Shown here one piece after another: positions 17,588 to 27,030 of a DNA stretch of 64,000 nt. The stretch is from Chryseobacterium gleum. Its GTDB lineage: Bacteria > Bacteroidota > Bacteroidia > Flavobacteriales_D > Crocinitomicaceae. The notes below the pieces were generated by a model. It searched no databases. It had not been told where the DNA came from and worked only from the letters and a program-made list of their open reading frames with translations. A program made the translations under genes and the position numbers. Location: the NCBI GenBank assembly GCA_945888595.1, contig CAMDAO010000001.1, positions 1-64,000 on the forward strand, written 5' to 3'. How positions within the stretch are numbered: the first letter of the stretch is position 1; each line of letters begins with the position of its first letter.

Positions 17588-18883
17588 TTATTTATAGATT
17601 TTTAGAAAGGGCGAAAAATTTTCCAATATACTTTGATTATAAATGGATAATTGATAAAAATTAAGAAGTATCAAAACAATACTCACACCATAAATCAGGT
17701 AGTGCTTTTTCTTTTCAAAACAATATGAAATCAAGCAGGCCAATGGTAAAGCAAAAACAGGATAACTCTGGGTTAAGGCTCTTGTAGAATAACTGGCACC
17801 ATATTTCCAATCAGACCAAGAGATAATTACCCAAATATTTAATAAGCAGAAAGTGAGTACAGATCTTCTAAATGGTTGATTCTTCATAAAGAAAAAACCA
17901 ATTATCATCAAAATGGCGACAGGTGTGTATAAAAACCATCCTTTTTCAGGTCCAAATAATACCCGAAACCACGGGTTTAGGAAATACCATTTGCTTCCTA
18001 CATCATATATAATCGATCCAGTGGTATATTTCCAATACAAAATTTGAGGTAATAATCCAATGATTCCTCCTAAGAAACAAAGAATAATATGATTTTTATT
18101 TTCCGCTACTTGCTTCCATTTCAATGTTTTTTCTTCCTTTGATTGTGTGCTCCAAAGTATAGGTATGAAAATTATCAAAAGTTCTGTTGGTCTCGAAATG
18201 ATGGCTAATGCAGAAATTAACCCAATGAAGAATGCCCAAATTGTTCTGGGTGATCGATGCCATTTCAACGTCAACCAAATCACTCCCGCATACAAGGGAA
18301 ATATATACGTATGACTCATTCCTCCATCTATAGAAATATATTGTATTAGATTAGAAGTTAATGCAAGTAGAATAAGTGTGAGTGTAGTAGTTTTATCATC
18401 AAAGTATTCCAACAGTACTTTTCTCAAGAAAATAAATCCAACAAATCCCCAAAATATTCCCGCAAACATAATCGCATATTGATAAGGCCATGAAAAACCA
18501 TCTGAAGGCGCATCGACTAACGTAGCAATTGCATGACCACAAAAGAAAAATGGGCTTTGCATAATAGCTACTCCGCTCAAATATTTATTGGTAAACTTTT
18601 TACCTTTCACATTTTTAATTTCACAAACTTGATACAAATATCCTCCAGTGACATTATAGGTAGAATCAATAGCAGAGATCCATTTTTGTTCTTTTACATC
18701 GTGGTAGATGAAAGTGCTCGGTAAATACATATAGTAGCCAAAAGCATCCCAAGAAGTTGCATTGTACCCATTTTTTGTATTATTTTCAAAATAAGAAAAT
18801 CGAACAAGTAAGAACGAAAATACGATCAAGAGCAGTGAAAGAAAAGAAATTTTATTTTTCAATTGGTTTGATTTTAAATTCAT
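17588..18883 (-). CDS. Polytopic membrane protein, possible GT-C type
   Basis: This 431-aa protein has about ten hydrophobic segments and few other features. An early extracytoplasmic loop contains TSWDAFGYYMYLPS. The acidic residue close after the first membrane segment and the overall layout recall GT-C (PMT/Arn-type) glycosyltransferases, but I see no decisive motif. I took the ATG at 18883; a TTG at 18898 would add five residues. It is convergent with the RND-rfbA operon and divergent from the CAP-like gene. A second large membrane protein of similar style lies at 60693-62252. Confidence 0.7.
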   Translation of the reverse strand: MNLKSNQLKNKISFLSLLLIVFSFLLVRFSYFENNTKNGYNATSWDAFGYYMYLPSTFIYHDVKEQKWISAIDSTYNVTGGYLYQVCEIKNVKGKKFTNKYLSGVAIMQSPFFFCGHAIATLVDAPSDGFSWPYQYAIMFAGIFWGFVGFIFLRKVLLEYFDDKTTTLTLILLALTSNLIQYISIDGGMSHTYIFPLYAGVIWLTLKWHRSPRTIWAFFIGLISALAIISRPTELLIIFIPILWSTQSKEEKTLKWKQVAENKNHIILCFLGGIIGLLPQILYWKYTTGSIIYDVGSKWYFLNPWFRVLFGPEKGWFLYTPVAILMIIGFFFMKNQPFRRSVLTFCLLNIWVIISWSDWKYGASYSTRALTQSYPVFALPLACLISYCFEKKKHYLIYGVSIVLILLNFYQLSIYNQSILENFSPFLKIYK

Positions 18884-19039
18884 TACAAAATAAAACAAAA
18901 AAAGAATACAAAGTGAAGTAACTTTCTATGCAGCGCAATGTTATAACGTTTATAATAAGAAGTTACGGTCTTCCCAGTTGTTAATTCTAAAATTAGATCA
19001 ATTTTTTAATAAAGCGGTAGATAAATTAAATTTAAAGTC

Positions 19040-19594
19040 ATGAAAACAATTGCAATCACTTTTTTGGTATTACTTTCATTTTCTTCCATGTCACAAAATG
19101 AAAGAATAGAATCTTCTGCACTTGACAGTTTGATTTGGAAGAAGATCAATAATTACCGAAGCTCAAAAGGAGCTAAGCCGTTTGTCGTATTTGAGGACTC
19201 CTTAATGCGCCAGTTCTGCAAAAGAGTAGCCTATCGAAATTGTGTAAAATCCGTTCCGCTGCATTCTGATAGCGCAGGATACTGGAGTAACGCTGAATGT
19301 TTATATCGTTATAGTGAAACTGGTATGGGTACCGTGTCGATAATTGATGCAGTTCATCAATTGGACTATGAGTTTCTTGCTGAAAAAACAGTGCAGGCAT
19401 GGATTCATTCTCCAACGCATGAAAGAGAAATATCTAGACCAGAATATAATATTGCTACAATTGTTTCAATCATTTTAATTAATTCTAAGAATCATGAAAT
19501 CATATTAGATGTAACGTATCATGCTCTAGATAAAGAGCATAATACATTTAACAAATACATTTATCCGATCAAAAAAAAAGGGAATCCAAAATGA
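19040..19594 (+). CDS. Secreted CAP-like (SCP/PR-1) domain protein
   Basis: This 184-aa protein has a signal peptide (1-18, ending SSMSQ) and a compact domain with the order expected of CAP proteins. LIWKKINNYRSSKGAKP is followed by a helix with Arg/Cys residues, a His near VPLHSD, and AWIHSPTHEREI, where CAP proteins have W..SP.H...I. Bacterial CAP proteins are exported and often of unknown role. Two cysteines (FCKRVAYRNC) may pair. A bidirectional terminator lies between it and the convergent T9SS protein. The assignment is by pattern only. Confidence 0.65.
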   Translation: MKTIAITFLVLLSFSSMSQNERIESSALDSLIWKKINNYRSSKGAKPFVVFEDSLMRQFCKRVAYRNCVKSVPLHSDSAGYWSNAECLYRYSETGMGTVSIIDAVHQLDYEFLAEKTVQAWIHSPTHEREISRPEYNIATIVSIILINSKNHEIILDVTYHALDKEHNTFNKYIYPIKKKGNPK

Positions 19595-19610
19595 ATCCCC
19601 TTTCTATTAA
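19577..19610. terminator. Bidirectional terminator between convergent genes
   Basis: AAAGGGAATCC and GGATTC-type arms (GGGAATCCAAAATGAATCCCC) pair, with an A run on the left and T-rich sequence on the right. It overlaps the end of the CAP-like gene and precedes the end of the leftward T9SS gene. Confidence 0.6.
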
Positions 19611-19622
19611 TTAATAAGATAC

Positions 19623-21041
19623 TTATTTTACAATCACTTTTTGAGTCATTGTATTCTCGCCAATTTTAACTTTTACGAAATAAACGCCTGTTGTGTATTC
19701 ACTGGTAGATAATTTTATGGCATGAACGCCATCTTTCATTGCACCCAAATTTTCAGAAACAATCAATTGTCCTAATGCATTCATAACCACATAAGAAACA
19801 GTCGTTGACTTTGGTAATGCAATTTTCAAGGTAGCATCATCTGAAGTGGGATTTGGATATACGCCAATTGAAGCATCTGTTAACGCAATTGTTTTAACAC
19901 CTACATTTCCACCTGAAAAACGAATATTATCAATAAATAAACTTGATAATGCTTGGTCTCCGCCGCTTATAAACACAATAATTGTGTCAGGATCTGAAGC
20001 GATTGACAAAGGAATCGTAAATGGAGTATACGTTCCAACGGCGTCGGTAAAATCAAAACTCCCTCCACCTACAGTTACTCCAGCTGCATTAAATACAACA
20101 TTAATAAATCCAATATCACCGCTCACGGGCGCCCATTTATAATACCCTGTCATAGAAGTTGGCGAAGCACTAAAAGGTTTTCCGCTTATATTTCCACTCC
20201 CAAGATCTAAAAATCCATAAATTGCGATTCCAGGAGCAAAACTCATTCCACCCATGTTTACTGAATCAGGAATGAGGTTCAAAGCATACGCCCCTTCTTG
20301 GGCATCCGCAGTTTTGTGAGCCGTAGCAAAATTTAAAGCTGCATACGACTCATTTAATGTATACCAATCATTGGGATCTTCAGCATCAATGATATCCCAG
20401 TTTTCAAAACTTGGATTTGGAATGGGCGAAGAATAAGAGCTACCATCAGCAAATCTAATATTGTCAATTTGAATCCATGATCCTACAGCAGCTCCAGACC
20501 CGCTTGTTTCAGAGGAAATAAATCCTAGGAATAACGTATCAGGTACTAAGTTGAGAGGATTAATTTTAAACGCAAATCTTTTCCAAGTAGATTGAACCCC
20601 TCCAATTCTAAAAATATTCATGTCAAAAGTAGAACCTCCATTTCCTAACATTACATAAACATTCGCAGAATCATCTGTTACAATATTACATTTCGCATCA
20701 AAAATTAATGAATCTGCAGCAAGTGTGAAAGGTGTTCCTCCTGATGGACCAGCTCCGTTGACATTCCCGAGCACAACAAAACCAAAATTTGGATTTCCAT
20801 TTAAATCAATGGTTTCAAGTTTTAATGACTTCGTTAAATGTGATGCATCTGTTGAAGATGAGATGGGAGCTGGAATTAAATTGGGAGGAATTCCAAGAGT
20901 ATATCCTCCTTGCCATTGGGAGGGTGTACTAGCAATATTCTTTGTTGTCCAAACATTAAATCCCGATTGAGATAATTGATCTTGCGAAAAAAAACTTGAA
21001 ATAGCTCCTGCAAGAATAAAAGTAAGTAGTAATTTTTTCAT
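19623..21041 (-). CDS. T9SS type A sorting-domain protein
   Basis: This secreted protein of 472 aa starts at MKKLLLTFILAGAISSFFSQ (signal peptide); an upstream in-frame ATG at 21074 would put non-hydrophobic residues in front. Two related jelly-roll-like modules follow, each opening with a phrase such as SGFNVWTTKNIASTPSQW or NPSFENWDIIDAEDPNDW and containing a SWIQIDNIRF or SLFIDNIRF strand. The last ~80 residues are a T9SS type A domain: VYPNPTSDDATLKIAL, VMNALGQLI, TGVYFVKVKIG and final QKVIVK. It should be exported by T9SS and anchored or released at the surface. The modules resemble carbohydrate-binding folds, but the ligand is unknown. Confidence 0.85.
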   Translation of the reverse strand: MKKLLLTFILAGAISSFFSQDQLSQSGFNVWTTKNIASTPSQWQGGYTLGIPPNLIPAPISSSTDASHLTKSLKLETIDLNGNPNFGFVVLGNVNGAGPSGGTPFTLAADSLIFDAKCNIVTDDSANVYVMLGNGGSTFDMNIFRIGGVQSTWKRFAFKINPLNLVPDTLFLGFISSETSGSGAAVGSWIQIDNIRFADGSSYSSPIPNPSFENWDIIDAEDPNDWYTLNESYAALNFATAHKTADAQEGAYALNLIPDSVNMGGMSFAPGIAIYGFLDLGSGNISGKPFSASPTSMTGYYKWAPVSGDIGFINVVFNAAGVTVGGGSFDFTDAVGTYTPFTIPLSIASDPDTIIVFISGGDQALSSLFIDNIRFSGGNVGVKTIALTDASIGVYPNPTSDDATLKIALPKSTTVSYVVMNALGQLIVSENLGAMKDGVHAIKLSTSEYTTGVYFVKVKIGENTMTQKVIVK

Positions 21042-21212
21042 ATATTTAGTATTTGTTATAATGGTCTTATGCAATACGCCGTTTCAATCTTCAGTGTTGT
21101 TTGAGCATCGATTCACGGTTGTTTCATAGTTTTAATGGCAATTTACGTCAATTTAATGCACTTAGACTATATTTTAAACTAAAAATAACAAGAAAATTCG
21201 AAGTATTCCCAT

Positions 21213-21220
21213 TAGTTTTG
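21213..21220 (+). promoter_or_regulatory. -7 promoter box for the helicase gene
   Basis: TAGTTTTG fits TAnnTTTG. It lies 15 nt before an in-frame TTG (21235) and 59 nt before the first ATG (21280). A transcript starting here would be almost leaderless for the TTG, which favours the ATG. Confidence 0.45.
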
Positions 21221-21279
21221 ATATTTTTAACAAATTGGACTCGGTAATAAAAAATAGTATTGGTAGTATATTGAGTGAA

Positions 21280-24200
21280 ATGAACTCAATTACCTCGAAT
21301 GATATATTAGTAAATATAGTAGATTCTAAGACTTATTTTATTAATAATGAGATAGATAAAAGTGAATTCACCGAAATCGTTACTCCGCCATTAAACGCCC
21401 TTATTAAAATAAATGAGCATGTTTTCCGAGAGTCTGGTGTTCAACCGCTTTGTATTTGCTCTCTTTTCTTTGAATGGAATTTTAAATCAAAACGAGTAAA
21501 AACGCCTTTGGTTTTAATTCCTCTTCGTTTTCGGAAAAACAAGTTAAAAAATGAAATTACATTTGAAAAATTAACGGACGAATCTTTTTTCAATCCATTT
21601 TTGAAAACTTATTTTAAGCAATCCTACTCCATTGAAATTCCAGTGTTTGAATTGGATGAAAAATTTAGTGACAATTTTCAATCGTGGATTTCCTCTATTG
21701 GACTGGAAGGCGAAATTCAGCATGAATCGCATATCGCAAATTTTCATCATCATCGATTTCAGATTGTCAAGGATTTAGAAGGATTAATCGAATTAGAAAA
21801 AATAGGAGATAATGTTTCTCAAATACTAGGGCAAGAAGATGTTGAAAATAATACAAAATTTAATCTTACTACTACTAATTTATTTCCAGCAGATAATGAT
21901 CAATTAACAGTTTTCAGCGAAGTAGAACTTTCGAACACAGTCATTCAAGGTCCACCAGGAACCGGGAAATCTCAAGTCCTATCGAATGTATTGGGAAAAA
22001 TTATGCACGGTAATTCCACAGCTCTTGTGGTTTCAGAAAAGAGAGTCGCGCTGGAGGTACTGCAAAAGAAATTAGGACAATTTCAGTTGGATGATTTTTC
22101 GTTTATTACTACTACTGAAACGATTTCGAACGATTTCATTTCTTCGCTAAAAAAAGTGTGGGACCGAATGGAGAAAACAAAGGTGGTTGGAATTACTAAT
22201 TTGAATTTATCTGAACAATACCTTGATAATTTGCAATTGCAGCTGAATCTACTTTCTAAAAATGATTTAATTGGAGGTGTTAGCTTTGATCAATTTAAAA
22301 ATCTTTCTAAAAATTATAATCTATCAAAAACGGATTATACAAGTGATTCTCCAACCATTTCTGAGTGGGAAAAAGACTTAGAAATCATTGAAAAAATATA
22401 TGTAACAAAACTCCCTGAAATAATCTCTTTTATTCCTTTTGACGTGTATAAGAATGATTTATTTGAAACATTCGATGTCAAAATTGAAGCGTGGAAAACA
22501 ACAATTCAAGAACTTTCTGTACATTTTAATATCACTACGGTGAGTGAGATTCATACGGCAATGAAATCTGCTGCGGTTTGTCAAATCATTGAAAATGAAT
22601 CATGTAAATCATACTCCTTACTCCTAAATCCTGAATCGAAAGAAAGAAGAAAATACAATCAACTGAAAAAGAAATATGTTGCGCTTCAAAATAGGGCAAA
22701 GGGAGTTGAAGATGAAAGAAATAATTGGAAATTGCATCCTTCCAAAAATGAATCAATTGGATTATTGGAGGCATATACTTCCGGTACTTATTTCACGAAA
22801 AGAAAGGCGAAAAAAAGAATGGGAATTGTAGTAAAATCTGCCTTCATTGAGCCAATAAGCGCACTTAAAAATTGGATTCAGCACCTAGAAATTGAGGATG
22901 AAAAAAGTAAAATAAAAAATGACTTTCTTGATTTGGGAATTGAATTGATAGATACTGAATTACCTATAATTGATGCCTATATTTCGCAATTAGACAAAAA
23001 TGATTGGGCAGTATATGCTCAGATTTCAAAAGATGATAGAAGGAAATTATGTGAATTTCACCAACCTTTACATCAACTTAATACAGTGTTAAATACCTAT
23101 TTTCATTTCTCAAATGATACGCTACTACTCGATTTTTTTAACCGGTTTTCAATGTATTTCGAAGAATTAATTCGGACGCGTCCTTTTGTTATTCAGTTGA
23201 CGAATGCCAGTTATCGTTTACTAGGAAAAAACGCCACACTAGAGGAGTACAACGCGACCGTTTTCAAAAGTAATTGGGTGAAATTTGAAAGTTATTTCCC
23301 TGAATTAGCCAAATTTAAAGTAGAAAAGTTGCATGCTAAAATTGAAAAAATTTGTAGCGAGCAAGCAGATGAAAGTCAACTTTTTTCGCAACAAATTGTT
23401 GAAAAAATACAGTTAAAATTTCAAGAATTTCATCAACTTTTAGGTACTCCAGCGCATAAATTATCTAGCGATGTAAAGGAAAAGAAACAACTCCTCAGAA
23501 AAGGTAAATCGATTTTAGTAAAGGAATTTTCAAAAAGTAGAAGCCATCCTTCCATTCGTGAATTAATGCAAACAGAAGCAGCTATTTGGATTAATCTTTT
23601 GAAGCCAATTTGGTTAAGTAATCCTTCACAAGTTGCTAAATGTTTCCCATTAACAGAAAATTTATTCGATGTCGTTATCTTTGATGAAGCGAGTCAAATT
23701 CCACTTCCAAATGCTCTGGGTTCACTTCATCGAGGTAAAAGAATTATTGTAGCGGGCGATGAGCAGCAGATGAGTCCAACTTCTTATTTCAAATCGAGTG
23801 CTGTTGAAACGGTCGATTTATTGCATCAGGCTGGATTTTATTGGAAAAATGTATTTTTAAAACACCATTATAGAAGCTCTCACCCTCAGTTGATTGCTTT
23901 TTCGAATCGCTATTTTTATAAAAATTCATTGATTGCTTATCCGTCGGGAGACGCACACCAAAATCCCATTTCTCTACATTATTGCAGTAAAGCTGTCTAC
24001 GAGGAGCGCACAAATATCGAAGAAGCGAAAGTGATGGCTCGCTTGATAGAGGTGAATCTTCTCGAAAAAAAGTCAATTGGAATTGTTGCTTTTTCTGAAT
24101 CTCAATTAAAATGCATTTGGGAGCATCTTTCTTCATCAACGCAGCAAACAGTGGAGGACCGGATTGAAAATGGCGACCTATTTTTTAAGACCTTAGAAAA

Positions 24201-24636
24201 TGTGCAAGGAGAGGAGTGTGATCATTTATTAATTAGCATGGGTTATGGGAAAAATTCTATGGGTGAATTTAAAATGCAATTTGGCCCATTAAATCAAAGA
24301 ACCGGTCCAAAACGATTAAATGTGCTATTTTCTCGCGCTAAAAAAACAATTGATTTTATCACTTCGGTGACTTCTACCGATTTTAAAATAAGTGATAATG
24401 AATCCATAAATCTTTTACGTTACTTTTTGATTCAAGCAGAAGAATCTGTAGCATCGGTATCAGAAGAATCTCAGTTGGCTGTATTTCCTCATGGACTTCT
24501 GCCAACAATTGTTCAAAAATCAAATGGTAAAGAAGCTTGTTTTTATTCTATTTACTCAACTTTATCAGATGCCAACGAATTAGTGACATTTCATCGAGTC
24601 TTGGAAAATAGAGGTTGGAAAGTAAAATACGAGTAA
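21280..24636 (+). CDS. Large Upf1-like SF1 helicase/ATPase
   Basis: This protein of about 1118 aa contains the superfamily 1 motifs. Walker A QGPPGTGKSQ is near residue 224, followed by VVSEKRVALEVL (Ia). Walker B FDVVIFDEASQIPLPNALGS and GDEQQMSPTSYF lie near 795-835, LKHHYRSSHPQLIAFSN (motif IV region) near 860. ENVQGEECDHLLIS and PKRLNVLFSRAKK follow near 975-1025. This matches the DNA2/NAM7/Upf1 group. About 500 residues, partly coiled-coil, separate motifs Ia and II. An N-terminal ~220-aa domain precedes the ATPase. The first ATG is used here; an upstream TTG (21235) would add 15 residues. It stands alone, with no nuclease or methylase gene beside it. Such stand-alone giant helicases are often linked to phage defence, which is inference here. 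Confidence 0.85.
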   Translation: MNSITSNDILVNIVDSKTYFINNEIDKSEFTEIVTPPLNALIKINEHVFRESGVQPLCICSLFFEWNFKSKRVKTPLVLIPLRFRKNKLKNEITFEKLTDESFFNPFLKTYFKQSYSIEIPVFELDEKFSDNFQSWISSIGLEGEIQHESHIANFHHHRFQIVKDLEGLIELEKIGDNVSQILGQEDVENNTKFNLTTTNLFPADNDQLTVFSEVELSNTVIQGPPGTGKSQVLSNVLGKIMHGNSTALVVSEKRVALEVLQKKLGQFQLDDFSFITTTETISNDFISSLKKVWDRMEKTKVVGITNLNLSEQYLDNLQLQLNLLSKNDLIGGVSFDQFKNLSKNYNLSKTDYTSDSPTISEWEKDLEIIEKIYVTKLPEIISFIPFDVYKNDLFETFDVKIEAWKTTIQELSVHFNITTVSEIHTAMKSAAVCQIIENESCKSYSLLLNPESKERRKYNQLKKKYVALQNRAKGVEDERNNWKLHPSKNESIGLLEAYTSGTYFTKRKAKKRMGIVVKSAFIEPISALKNWIQHLEIEDEKSKIKNDFLDLGIELIDTELPIIDAYISQLDKNDWAVYAQISKDDRRKLCEFHQPLHQLNTVLNTYFHFSNDTLLLDFFNRFSMYFEELIRTRPFVIQLTNASYRLLGKNATLEEYNATVFKSNWVKFESYFPELAKFKVEKLHAKIEKICSEQADESQLFSQQIVEKIQLKFQEFHQLLGTPAHKLSSDVKEKKQLLRKGKSILVKEFSKSRSHPSIRELMQTEAAIWINLLKPIWLSNPSQVAKCFPLTENLFDVVIFDEASQIPLPNALGSLHRGKRIIVAGDEQQMSPTSYFKSSAVETVDLLHQAGFYWKNVFLKHHYRSSHPQLIAFSNRYFYKNSLIAYPSGDAHQNPISLHYCSKAVYEERTNIEEAKVMARLIEVNLLEKKSIGIVAFSESQLKCIWEHLSSSTQQTVEDRIENGDLFFKTLENVQGEECDHLLISMGYGKNSMGEFKMQFGPLNQRTGPKRLNVLFSRAKKTIDFITSVTSTDFKISDNESINLLRYFLIQAEESVASVSEESQLAVFPHGLLPTIVQKSNGKEACFYSIYSTLSDANELVTFHRVLENRGWKVKYE

Positions 24637-25016
24637 AAAAAAAGCCTTCTACACATAGCGGAAAGGGGATTAAGTCTAATACTTGTGGGGAAATATATTA
24701 ATTTCGAAGTGAAATTGAAAAATGGTCTTTCCACAGAATTAGTTGTAAATTTTCCGTAATCGCGTTTCGCTTTTTAGCGAAAGAGAGCGTGAAGGAAAGA
24801 ATTTACTGCGATTTTACGAAATGGAATGAAGTAAAAAATTCCTTGGAAAGATCCTTGATTTTTGCTTACTTTTCATCAAGGAAAAGTGAGATAATAATAA
24901 CAGAAGTAGATTTGATGGTTATATGAGGGCAGAAGATCTGAAAGATATCGTTCCAGCACCATAGAAATAAACACTTATCTGAGAAAGCTTAAAATATTAT
25001 TTTTTTGACTGTTTTA
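24637..25016. other. Intergenic region after the helicase gene
   Basis: This 380-nt stretch between convergent genes has no credible ORF. It contains one perfect small hairpin, TTTCGCT-TTTT-AGCGAAA (24765-24782), without a following T run. I see no known RNA or mobile element. Confidence 0.4.
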
Positions 25017-25379
25017 TTATTGAATAAAAACCGTTTCTGAATTATCAACTTCTGCTTCAATTTTTATTATTCCGGTACCCGTTAATCCATTTTTCGAGGC
25101 ATCGATGTTTAAAACGGCAACACCCGCTTGTCCTAATTGATAGATATTATCATAATTAAAAATTGCTTCTCCTTTGAAATCACTTGTAGCTGTATTGTCT
25201 ACAACATTTGCATTGGAAGTAGTGGATTCACCATAAACACGAACAGTTGCTGAAAGAACTAATGCGCTAGCGGCATCACGAACAATAATTTTGGCCGTTG
25301 TACTTTTCTTTTTACGGCATCCTGAAGAAAAGCTCACTCCTAAAAGAGCTACAAAAGAGAACAAAACAATTTTTTTCAT
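25017..25379 (-). CDS. Small lipoprotein (paralogue of its neighbour)
   Basis: This 120-aa protein has a signal peptide ending in a lipobox (VSFSSGC, lipid-modified Cys21) followed by the basic RKKK. The mature part is a short beta-sandwich-like domain (AKIIVRDAASALVLSATVRVYG ... GEAIFNY ... GTGIIKIEAEVDNSETVFIQ), like the carboxypeptidase regulatory-like fold. It lies just downstream of a second lipoprotein with the same build, and the pair looks like a tandem duplication. Function unknown; location probably outer or inner membrane surface. Confidence 0.75.
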   Translation of the reverse strand: MKKIVLFSFVALLGVSFSSGCRKKKSTTAKIIVRDAASALVLSATVRVYGESTTSNANVVDNTATSDFKGEAIFNYDNIYQLGQAGVAVLNIDASKNGLTGTGIIKIEAEVDNSETVFIQ

Positions 25380-25405
25380 ACTTGATAATCTTTACGTATA
25401 TTTAT

Positions 25406-25792
25406 TTAATTTGGAAAGGTAACGGTTTCAACATTCGTCAAATGAACTCTACATCTAGCTGTTCCTTCGCCTTCCTTCATGTCTTTTTTTGCTATAATTC
25501 CAAAGATTCCCGTTGGATTCTTTTTTTCATCTGCTAAATCAAAATAGGGCTGCATATTAAATTCAACATACCCCGAACTATTTGTCAGTAACGTGTCAAC
25601 ATAGGCTAAAGTTGGCGGAGTTGAATTTTGATCTCCAACTATCACAACCAGTGCACCTTCTAAAAGTTCGTTACTCGATGATCGAACATACACCTTTAAC
25701 ACTGAAGGGTTTTTGTTTTTACAAGCACTAACTATAAAAAGTGAAAATAGAAAAACTATCAGTGACAGATTAATTTTCTTCCTAATTTTCAT
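25406..25792 (-). CDS. Small lipoprotein, tandem paralogue
   Basis: This 128-aa protein starts at MKIRKKINLSLIVFLF; an upstream in-frame ATG at 25816 adds eight residues that would sit before the signal peptide. The lipobox is IVSAC, followed by KNKN. The mature domain parallels the next gene: LKVYVRSSSNELLEGALVVIVG, a GYVEFNM strand, and a final VETVTFPN comparable to SETVFIQ. Spacing to the partner is 26 nt, so they are probably co-transcribed. It retains two further Cys-free beta strands and an extra KKDMKEGEG loop. Role unknown. Confidence 0.75.
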   Translation of the reverse strand: MKIRKKINLSLIVFLFSLFIVSACKNKNPSVLKVYVRSSSNELLEGALVVIVGDQNSTPPTLAYVDTLLTNSSGYVEFNMQPYFDLADEKKNPTGIFGIIAKKDMKEGEGTARCRVHLTNVETVTFPN

Positions 25793-25867
25793 TATATGAC
25801 AAATAACTAACTTCAAAGATAAACTTATTTTTTAAATAGACAAACTACTATATATTCCTATAATTCT

Positions 25868-25875
25868 TAACTTTG
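25868..25875 (+). promoter_or_regulatory. -7 promoter box upstream of pheS
   Basis: TAACTTTG fits the TAnnTTTG consensus and lies 128 nt before the pheS ATG. The leader would be about 120 nt long, but I see no attenuator-like peptide or clear alternative hairpins in it. Confidence 0.4.
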
Positions 25876-26003
25876 TACTTGAAATTAGCACAATTGTTTC
25901 ATTTGTCTACAATAAACAATTCATTATTGAACTAATTCTCTGTTGAATAGACGTATAAAGACTCCATTTGATTGGTTTTAAAGTAAATAGATTTTTACAA
26001 AGT

Positions 26004-27026
26004 ATGAAAGATAAAATTGAATCAATCATTGAAGAGATTAAAAATTTCTCAATTAAAGATACTGCATCGTTAGAAAAATTTCGTATTCACTTTTTAGGGA
26101 CAAAAGGTGTCCTAAAAGAATTATTTGGTACCTTAAAGACGGTGGCAAATGAAGATAAAAAAGAAGTTGGACAATTAGTAAACAAAGTAAGAGCATTAGC
26201 GGAGGAAAAGTTCAATACGCACAAAGAATCGTTAGATTCTCCGGTGACGGATTCATTAAAAATTGACACTTCTCGACCGGGTGAAAATTCAGAAGTAGGA
26301 TCTCGTCATCCTTTGATGTTGGTGCGAAGTGAGATTATTGAAATTTTTAGTCGAATAGGGTATTCAGTTTCTGAAGGACCTGAAATAGAAGATGATTGGC
26401 ATAACTTTTCTGCCTTAAATTTCCCCCCTGAGCATCCTGCAAGAGATATGCAAGACACCTTTTTTATTGAGAACGAGGGTGAGGAAATGGCTTTAAGAAC
26501 ACATACATCTTCTGTTCAAGTGCGTGTGATGGAAAATCAAAAACCACCTATTCGAACTATTTCTCCGGGAAGAGTATTTAGAAATGAAGCCATCTCCGCG
26601 CGAGCTCATTGCTTTTTTCACCAAGTAGAAGGTTTATACATTGATAAAAAAGTCTCTTTTGCTGATTTAAAACAAACTCTTTTGTATTTCGCTAAGGAAA
26701 TGTTTGGTGAAAATGCGCAAATTCGTCTTCGTCCTTCTTATTTCCCTTTTACAGAGCCTAGTGCCGAAGTAGATGTTTCTTGTTCTATCTGCAATGCAAA
26801 AGGTTGTAATGTTTGCAAAAATACAGGTTGGTTGGAAATTCTAGGATGTGGCATGGTGGATCCGGCGGTTTTGGAAGCATGTGGAATTGATTCGAAAGAA
26901 TATTCTGGATTTGCATTCGGAATGGGAATAGAAAGAATAACGCAATTAAAATATAAAGTGAACGATTTACGATTATATTCTGAAAATGACGTTCGATTCT
27001 TAAAACAATTCACTGGAGGATTATAA
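26004..27026 (+). CDS. pheS: Phenylalanine-tRNA ligase alpha subunit
   Basis: This 340-aa class II synthetase subunit charges tRNA-Phe with PheT, which is not in the window. The N-terminal coiled-coil region (1-90) is followed by the catalytic core with RHPLMLVRSEIIEIF and GYSVSEGPEIEDDWHNF. Motif 2 is seen in ISPGRVFRNEAISARAHCFFHQVEG, and motif 3 in FAFGMGIERITQLKY. A small Cys cluster (CSICNAKGCNVC) is present, as in many homologues. I use the ATG at 26004 (MKDKIESI); the frame extends 12 codons upstream. It begins an operon with ytxJ 4 nt downstream. Confidence 0.96.
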   Translation: MKDKIESIIEEIKNFSIKDTASLEKFRIHFLGTKGVLKELFGTLKTVANEDKKEVGQLVNKVRALAEEKFNTHKESLDSPVTDSLKIDTSRPGENSEVGSRHPLMLVRSEIIEIFSRIGYSVSEGPEIEDDWHNFSALNFPPEHPARDMQDTFFIENEGEEMALRTHTSSVQVRVMENQKPPIRTISPGRVFRNEAISARAHCFFHQVEGLYIDKKVSFADLKQTLLYFAKEMFGENAQIRLRPSYFPFTEPSAEVDVSCSICNAKGCNVCKNTGWLEILGCGMVDPAVLEACGIDSKEYSGFAFGMGIERITQLKYKVNDLRLYSENDVRFLKQFTGGL

Positions 27027-27030
27027 AATT

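Noticed and set aside
19846..20970. Plus-strand ORFs opposite the type A T9SS gene
   Set aside because: They are antisense shadows, Pro/Gly-rich from reverse complements of Gly/Asn-rich coding sequence, without start context.
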